A stretch of 64,000 nucleotides of DNA from the NCBI RefSeq assembly GCF_050947875.1, contig NC_134569.1, positions 23,269,631 to 23,333,630 on the forward strand, read 5' to 3'. The stretch is from Dermacentor variabilis (Eukaryota > Arthropoda > Arachnida > Ixodida > Ixodidae). Position numbers and translations under genes: made by a program. Shown here one piece after another: positions 58,340 to 64,000 of the stretch. Numbering within the stretch: the stretch's first letter is position 1; each line of letters opens with the position of its first letter. The notes under the pieces are model-generated. The model saw only the letters and a list, made by a program, of their open reading frames with translations. It searched no databases and had not been told where the DNA came from.

Positions 58340-58565
58340 CTCGGGATCGAAGCCTTCCTCATCCTGCATGGGCTTCTGGAACGCGTTGAGGAACTTGGAG
58401 AGGTGCTCGAAGTGTTTTGTCATCTCAGTCGCCAGCACCATGTCGATGATGGACAGGCGTACCGAGCGGTACACGTCACGGTCCAGCTTGTGGAAGATGT
58501 TCACTTTCTCGTCCGACAGCGTCAACTTGAAAGCGAACGCAGCGTGATGACTCTCCAGCACAGAG
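58340..58565 (-). CDS. PDE8: PDE8 catalytic-domain exon (LESHH block)
   Basis: Minus strand, acceptor TGTGCGCAG at 58566-58574, donor GAG|GTAGTT. 226 bp: one base then 75 codons, ending in phase 0. It encodes [60 protein letters not shown] and [15 protein letters not shown]. (V)LExHHAAxAF and [16 protein letters not shown] are diagnostic of PDE8 among cAMP phosphodiesterases, which hydrolyse cAMP with high affinity and, in mammals, are insensitive to IBMX. Earlier exons with the HD metal-binding motifs and any PAS domain must lie right of 64000. Confidence 0.92.
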
Positions 58566-58580
58566 CTGCGCACAAATATT

Positions 58581-58814
58581 AATTAAATTGTGGGGTTTTA
58601 CGTGCCAAAACCACTTTCGGGTTATGAGGCACGCCATATTGGAGGACTCCGGAAATTTCGACCACCTGGGGTTCTTTAACGTGCACCTAAATCTAAGTAC
58701 ACGGGTGTTTTCGCATTTCGCCTCCATCGAACTGCGGCCGTCGTGGCCGGGACTCGACCGCGCGACCTCCGTGCTCAGCAGCCTAACACCATAGCCACTG
58801 AGCAACCACGGCGG
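58581..58814 (-). repeat. Ruka-like SINE, complete, next to a PDE8 acceptor
   Basis: Minus strand: the head ccgtggttgctcagtggcta starts near 58814, B box gcgcggtcgagtcccg, and the body ends ttttggcacgtaaaacccca at 58590. Its 3' end is about 15 bp from the PDE8 acceptor at 58566. Same orientation as PDE8. Confidence 0.9.
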
Positions 58815-58830
58815 GTAGAAAGAAATGTAT

Positions 58831-59063
58831 CTGAAATTATGGGGTTTAACGTGCCAAAACCACTCTCTGATTATGAGGCACGCCGCATTGGAGGACTCCG
58901 GAAATTTCGACCACCTGGGGTTCTTTAACGTGCACCTAAATCTAAGTACACGGGTGTTTTCGAATTCCGCCCCCATCGAAATGCGGCCGCCGTGGCCGGG
59001 ATCCGATCGCGCGACCTCGTGCTCAGCAGCCCAACACCATAGCCACTGAGCAACCACGGCGGA
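58831..59063 (-). repeat. Ruka-like SINE, second tandem copy
   Basis: Near-identical to the copy at 58581-58814, head to tail with a 16-bp gap. The two are about 90% or more identical by eye. Confidence 0.9.
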
Positions 59064-59436
59064 TGCGCGCACAAACATGCTCTTAAGGTCATACGCGTTA
59101 CTCTTACTACACCCCAAAGAAACGAGGCCATGAGTTTGGAGAGGAAGAAATGCACACTGCGAAACGGCGAAAAATACGACACTGCAAAAGTTTAGCGTTA
59201 CTGGCAAGCAGGCTTTTTTTTTCACACTTGATGCACGCATTGTAGAGCCTGCTTCACAGGTAGTTAAGAGAGGTTAAAATAATGTATCCTCCTATGGAAC
59301 GCACATTTCTGTCCATTAATTGTATTAAGATAAGTGACAACTTGTAACACGCTTTTAATTGAAACCACAGTGCTAGCTCGCGATAACCACATGCGTCAAT
59401 AAAAAACGGCCGTGGCTTAGCTTGGTTAAGCCTGGT
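59064..59436. other. PDE8 intron, nothing recognised
   Basis: No repeat or coding signal apart from a short T-run near 59215. Confidence 0.4.
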
Positions 59437-59756
59437 GATTGCGAAGCAATAGTGTACACAGAGGAGTGTACACTATCCCTGTTCAGACAATTATCCCTGT
59501 TCAGAGGAGTGAGATGTATCATTATCGTAGCGCCCCTGGTGAGAGGAGCGGGAGTTAGGCCGCCGTTGGTGGCTACCGCCTCGCCTCGCGACGGCGTGAG
59601 ATGGGGCCCCGTTTTTACACAGCTGGTGTGACGTCACTCTAGGTCACGTGGTGTGACGTCACGGAGCGAGGTCACGCTAAAGGTCAATGGTGCCTACCAC
59701 CGCCTCGCCACGGAACGGGCTGAAGTGCGACCTAAAGTAGTATTGCTTCGCAATAA
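59437..59756. repeat. 320-bp TIR element (ttgcgaagcaata)
   Basis: Ends ttgcgaagcaatagt (59437) and gtattgcttcgcaa (59742-59755) are inverted. The interior has two short duplications (tatccctgttcaga, gtgtgacgtcac). Non-coding. Confidence 0.6.
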
Positions 59757-59769
59757 AATCTGCCGCGTG

Positions 59770-59940
59770 ACCCGCCGCGGTGGCTGAGTGTCCATAGCGT
59801 TGTGCGGCTGAACACGAGGTCGCGGGTTCGATCACCGGCCGATGCTTTCGCATTAAGATCGGGGCAGAATGCAAAAACGCACGTGCGCAGTGCCTTGGGT
59901 GCACGTTAGAGGATGCGAAATGGTCCGGCGCCTTCGGCTA
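59770..59940 (+). repeat. SINE head, Ruka-related subfamily
   Basis: Head ccgccgcggtggctgagtg, B box gtcgcgggttcgatcaccgg, then gcagaatgcaaaaacgcacg. The body diverges from the other copies after gtgcacgttag. Confidence 0.7.
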
Positions 59941-60072
59941 ACCACATTGCAATTTTGTGGGAAGCGGTTCGCGCAGGACAGGAGTAATTGCAGATCGCAG
60001 GGAAGGGCCTTCGTCCTGCAGTGGACATAAAATATGTTGTTGCTTCTGCTGCTGCTGCTGATGATGATGATA
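59941..60072 (+). repeat. LINE 3' end with (CTG/ATG)n tail
   Basis: ggccttcgtcctgcagtgga followed by cataaaat and trinucleotide runs of ctg and atg. This is a known-looking LINE 3' terminus, fused directly to the preceding SINE head, possibly its tail. Confidence 0.55.
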
Positions 60073-60124
60073 ACCTTTAAAAACTGCCACGTGAACGCTT
60101 TGTTCACCAGGAAGCGTTGTAAGC

Positions 60125-62224
60125 GTGGTAAACGTACCGGCTTTGTCTAGGTCTAGGTACCGGCGTTGTCTAGCTAATCACAGAAAAGAGGAACAGATTC
60201 ACGATGCCGAAGGAAATTGTTTAGAGGGAGATGACGCTGTGAACTACATCGGTTCAGTTATAGCAGAGTCATTTAGGAAAGACGATAGGGTAATCGCCCC
60301 AAGTGAGGGAGCAACACAGAATAGCATAATAGAAAACAGCTTAGAATTGACCAATCTTAACTGGAAAAAGGCGGAAGCAAATGTTCCAAAATGCACGTCC
60401 GCGGGGATAGACGAAATTCCAATCAAGTTAATTAATGAACTTGGCCCAAGAAGCAAGGAAACGCTGATAAAAGCATTGGAGGCAGTCATAACAAATAAGC
60501 AAATTCCGCACAGCTGGAAACAGAGTAAAATGAATTTGATCTATAAAGGGAAAGGTGATAAGAAGAACATAAAATCTTTCCGACCAATTACGATAACATC
60601 AGTTATATATAGGCTGGCGATGCAGGCGGTGAAATTAAAAATGCAGTCATGGGTAGAAAGTAATAGAATACTTGGAGAACTTCAGAACGGGTTCAGAAGT
60701 GGTAGGCGCTTAGATGATAGCCTGTTCGTGCTTACCCAGTGCATAGAAATAGCTAAGGCGGAAAATAGACCTCTGTATTTAGCCTTCCTGGACATAAGTG
60801 CTGCATACGACAATGTGAACAGGGAACTCCTGTGGAACATATTAAAAGCTGAAGGTATCGGTAATGAGGTAATTGATTTTCTACAGGAACTATATCGAGA
60901 AAATAATGTTGAAATAACATGGGAAGGAATCAAGAGTACGACAACTGTCGAGGTTCACAAAGGATTAAGGCAAGGTTGTCCTCTATCACCGTTGCTGTTC
61001 ATGCTTTATATGATAAGCATGGAAAGAAGGTTACAACGAAGCAATCTAGGGTATAATCTGTCGTACAGATTAGGCGAAAAGGTTGTTGAGCAACGACTAC
61101 CGGGTTTAATATATGCGGACGATATTGTACTGTTAGCAGATAGCCAGGAAGATTTGCAAACTCTGGTTAATTACTGTGGGGACGAAGGAGACAGTTTAGG
61201 TTTCAGTTTTAGTGCAGCTAAGTCCGGTGGGATGTTTTTCAACGATACAACTGATCAGGAGCTTACAATACAAGGCCACGAAATACCCCGAGTGGCCGAA
61301 TACAAGTATCTCGGGGTATGGATAAACAAAGGGCAGATGTACACGGAAAAGCACGAACAGTCTCTAATAGCAAAAGGGCGAAGAGATGCCGGGATAATGA
61401 AACATAAGGCATTGTGGGGTTACAACAGGTATGAGCTACTGAGAGGCATTTGGAAGGGAGTAATGGTGCCGGGGCTTACTTTCGGGAATGCGGTCCTGTG
61501 TTTAAGGGCAGAGGTTCAGTCGAGACTAGAAGTAAATCAGAGAGCTGTGGGAAGGTTAGCACTAGGTGCTCACAGGAAAACCACAAACGAAGCAGTACAG
61601 GGAGATATGGGCTGGGCATCATTCGAAGCACGGGAAGCTCAGAGTAAAATCCTATACGAAAAACGTCTGAGGAAACTGGATGATAATAGGTGGGCAGCTA
61701 AGGTGTTTAAATACCTATACAGAAAGAGCGTTGACTCACAATGGCGGAAAAGAACTAGGAAGCTAACCAGTAAGTATGCCAGACACGAGGACGAAAAAGG
61801 ACAGAGCATTAAACGACAGGTTAAAGATGCGGAAGGTAAAAATTGGATAAATTCAATGGAAAAGAAGCATAGTGTAGAACTATATCGATACTGGAAACAG
61901 CAGATCAGGAAGGAAGCGTTTTATGATAACTCAAGAGGCAGTGCCCTACTCTTTGAAGCTAGATCAGGATGTCTTAAAACGCGGAGCTATAAAAAGAAAT
62001 TTAACGAAGAAGAAGACACATGTACTGTGTGTGGTAAATATGTAGAAACGATGGAACACCTCATACTAGAATGTGATGGTATCAATCCCGATGTCGATGC
62101 GGCCACAGTCACCCTTCCTGAGGCCCTAGGGTTCAGAGATGATAGTCATGTAAATAAATATGCGGTGGAAATTAGCAAAAGGCGATTGGAGGATTGGTGG
62201 CTCAAAGGCAGAGAGGTGACATAA
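60125..62224 (+). CDS. LINE reverse transcriptase ORF, 699 aa, open
   Basis: Uninterrupted frame. The first ~13 residues are probably flank; LINE similarity starts near CLANHRKEEQIHDAEGNCLE. It then has ADV..TSAGIDEIPIKLI-type RT entry (about residues 78-100), RPITITSVIYRL (about 152), LAFLDISAAYDNVN (about 218), KGLRQGCPLSPLLFMLYM (about 277), the catalytic box GLIYADDIVLLAD (about 330) intact, YKYLGVWINKG (about 392), a basic thumb region, and a C-terminal knuckle CTVCGKYVETMEHLILEC (about 636-653). No RNase H is seen and the upstream endonuclease is missing, so the copy is 5'-truncated and cannot move by itself. The clade is not settled. It is antisense to PDE8, probably in its intron. Confidence 0.85.
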   Translation: MVNVPALSRSRYRRCLANHRKEEQIHDAEGNCLEGDDAVNYIGSVIAESFRKDDRVIAPSEGATQNSIIENSLELTNLNWKKAEANVPKCTSAGIDEIPIKLINELGPRSKETLIKALEAVITNKQIPHSWKQSKMNLIYKGKGDKKNIKSFRPITITSVIYRLAMQAVKLKMQSWVESNRILGELQNGFRSGRRLDDSLFVLTQCIEIAKAENRPLYLAFLDISAAYDNVNRELLWNILKAEGIGNEVIDFLQELYRENNVEITWEGIKSTTTVEVHKGLRQGCPLSPLLFMLYMISMERRLQRSNLGYNLSYRLGEKVVEQRLPGLIYADDIVLLADSQEDLQTLVNYCGDEGDSLGFSFSAAKSGGMFFNDTTDQELTIQGHEIPRVAEYKYLGVWINKGQMYTEKHEQSLIAKGRRDAGIMKHKALWGYNRYELLRGIWKGVMVPGLTFGNAVLCLRAEVQSRLEVNQRAVGRLALGAHRKTTNEAVQGDMGWASFEAREAQSKILYEKRLRKLDDNRWAAKVFKYLYRKSVDSQWRKRTRKLTSKYARHEDEKGQSIKRQVKDAEGKNWINSMEKKHSVELYRYWKQQIRKEAFYDNSRGSALLFEARSGCLKTRSYKKKFNEEEDTCTVCGKYVETMEHLILECDGINPDVDAATVTLPEALGFRDDSHVNKYAVEISKRRLEDWWLKGREVT

Positions 62225-62352
62225 GGTTAAAAGGGTAGGAAGACGTATTTAAAGAAAATCGAGAAATTCAATAACACACAACACAGATAAAAATAAGAGA
62301 CAAAATAAAAATCTGAGCATGGTGGCAACTGCCATCGCCCCGTTTCAAAGGG
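62225..62352 (+). repeat. 3' UTR of the LINE
   Basis: 128 bp from the stop to the tail. It contains gcaactgccatcgccccg and tttcaaaggggacc, the same closing motif as the LINE fragment at 9210-9540. The tail is the (ATCC)n array. Confidence 0.7.
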
Positions 62353-64000
62353 GACCATCCATCCATCCATCCATCCATCCATCCATCCATCCATCCATCC
62401 ATCCATCCATCCATCCATCCATCCATCCATCCATCCATCCATCCATCCATCCATCCATCCATCCATCCATCCATCCATCCATCCATCCATCCATCCATCC
62501 ATCCATCCATCCATCCATCCATCCATCCATCCATCCATCCATCCATCCATCCATCCATCCATCCATCCATCCATCCATCCATCCATCCATCCATCCATCC
62601 ATCCATCCATCCATCCATCCATCCATCCATCCATCCATCCATCCATCCATCCATCCATCCATCCATCCATCCATCCATCCATCCATCCATCCATCCATCC
62701 ATCCATCCATCCATCCATCCATCCATCCATCCATCCATCCATCCATCCATCCATCCATCCATCCATCCATCCATCCATCCATCCATCCATCCATCCATCC
62801 ATCCATCCATCCATCCATCCATCCATCCATCCATCCATCCATCCATCCATCCATCCATCCATCCATCCATCCATCCATCCATCCATCCATCCATCCATCC
62901 ATCCATCCATCCATCCATCCATCCATCCATCCATCCATCCATCCATCCATCCATCCATCCATCCATCCATCCATCCATCCATCCATCCATCCATCCATCC
63001 ATCCATCCATCCATCCATCCATCCATCCATCCATCCATCCATCCATCCATCCATCCATCCATCCATCCATCCATCCATCCATCCATCCATCCATCCATCC
63101 ATCCATCCATCCATCCATCCATCCATCCATCCATCCATCCATCCATCCATCCATCCATCCATCCATCCATCCATCCATCCATCCATCCATCCATCCATCC
63201 ATCCATCCATCCATCCATCCATCCATCCATCCATCCATCCATCCATCCATCCATCCATCCATCCATCCATCCATCCATCCATCCATCCATCCATCCATCC
63301 ATCCATCCATCCATCCATCCATCCATCCATCCATCCATCCATCCATCCATCCATCCATCCATCCATCCATCCATCCATCCATCCATCCATCCATCCATCC
63401 ATCCATCCATCCATCCATCCATCCATCCATCCATCCATCCATCCATCCATCCATCCATCCATCCATCCATCCATCCATCCATCCATCCATCCATCCATCC
63501 ATCCATCCATCCATCCATCCATCCATCCATCCATCCATCCATCCATCCATCCATCCATCCATCCATCCATCCATCCATCCATCCATCCATCCATCCATCC
63601 ATCCATCCATCCATCCATCCATCCATCCATCCATCCATCCATCCATCCATCCATCCATCCATCCATCCATCCATCCATCCATCCATCCATCCATCCATCC
63701 ATCCATCCATCCATCCATCCATCCATCCATCCATCCATCCATCCATCCATCCATCCATCCATCCATCCATCCATCCATCCATCCATCCATCCATCCATCC
63801 ATCCATCCATCCATCCATCCATCCATCCATCCATCCATCCATCCATCCATCCATCCATCCATCCATCCATCCATCCATCCATCCATCCATCCATCCATCC
63901 ATCCATCCATCCATCCATCCATCCATCCATCCATCCATCCATCCATCCATCCATCCATCCATCCATCCATCCATCCATCCATCCATCCATCCATCCATCC
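62353..64000. repeat. (ATCC)n array, at least 1648 bp, runs off the window
   Basis: About 412 tetranucleotide units with no interruption that I can see. It starts right at the LINE 3' end and continues past the window edge. The three MDGW/GWMD reading frames on the minus strand are artefacts of it. Confidence 0.97.

Noticed and set aside
58476..59240. 254-aa minus-strand ORF
   Set aside because: It runs through two SINE copies and part of a PDE8 exon in the wrong frame. The internal duplication in the protein is the tandem SINE.
62227..63998. Three minus-strand ORFs of 549-587 aa made of MDGW repeats
   Set aside because: They are translations of the (ATCC)n array. A pure tetranucleotide repeat has no stop in some frames.

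Overview
This is a eukaryotic, repeat-rich window, almost certainly from a hard tick (Ixodidae). The grounds are Ruka-like tRNA-derived SINEs, several LINE families with tick-typical C-termini and tails, Ty3/gypsy elements with short LTRs, and two arthropod host genes with introns. The organism call is recalled family knowledge, not a database match. There are no bacterial features.

Host genes. (1) Left edge, + strand: the last coding exon of Rab5 (1335-1456, with the terminal Cys-Cys prenylation motif) and a 3' UTR of about 2.2 kb. (2) Right third, - strand: the last four coding exons of a PDE8-type cAMP phosphodiesterase (58340-58565, 54065-54229, 53345-53474, 49010-49107). They are joined in frame, and the last intron has a GC-AG boundary. 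The rest of the catalytic domain and the N-terminus must lie beyond position 64000, so 58566-64000 is probably also PDE8 intron. That intron sequence carries two Ruka-like SINEs directly upstream of a splice acceptor, a LINE with a long open reverse transcriptase ORF, and a (ATCC)n array that runs off the window.

Centre, about 5.5-36 kb: a transposon graveyard. A decayed hAT transposase (6.1-8.2 kb) abuts a 940-bp TIR element. From 11.6 to 30.2 kb I read one old minus-strand gypsy element (A) blown apart by nested insertions. A 2.4-kb element with TTAA duplications sits in the end of its pol, and itself holds a LINE piece and a long-hairpin foldback element. A LINE piece replaces gag C-terminus through RNase H. 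A plus-strand gypsy (B) sits in gag with an ATAT duplication, and its 3' LTR is in turn split by another LINE. A 5.5-kb LINE (C) sits in the 5' LTR with an 11-bp duplication. To the left, a solo LTR with a GTAG duplication splits another repeat. To the right are a dinucleotide-flanked inverted duplication of a LINE piece, LINE D, a CR1-like LINE and a tRNA-derived SINE.

Right of 36 kb: mostly sequence I cannot assign, with a TIR element at 38.2-38.9 kb, several snap-back hairpins, a mariner pseudogene and a U2 snRNA fragment inside PDE8 introns. The only long uninterrupted transposon ORF is the 699-aa LINE ORF at 60125-62224. No novel defence-like or metabolic system is visible; the novelty lies in element architecture.
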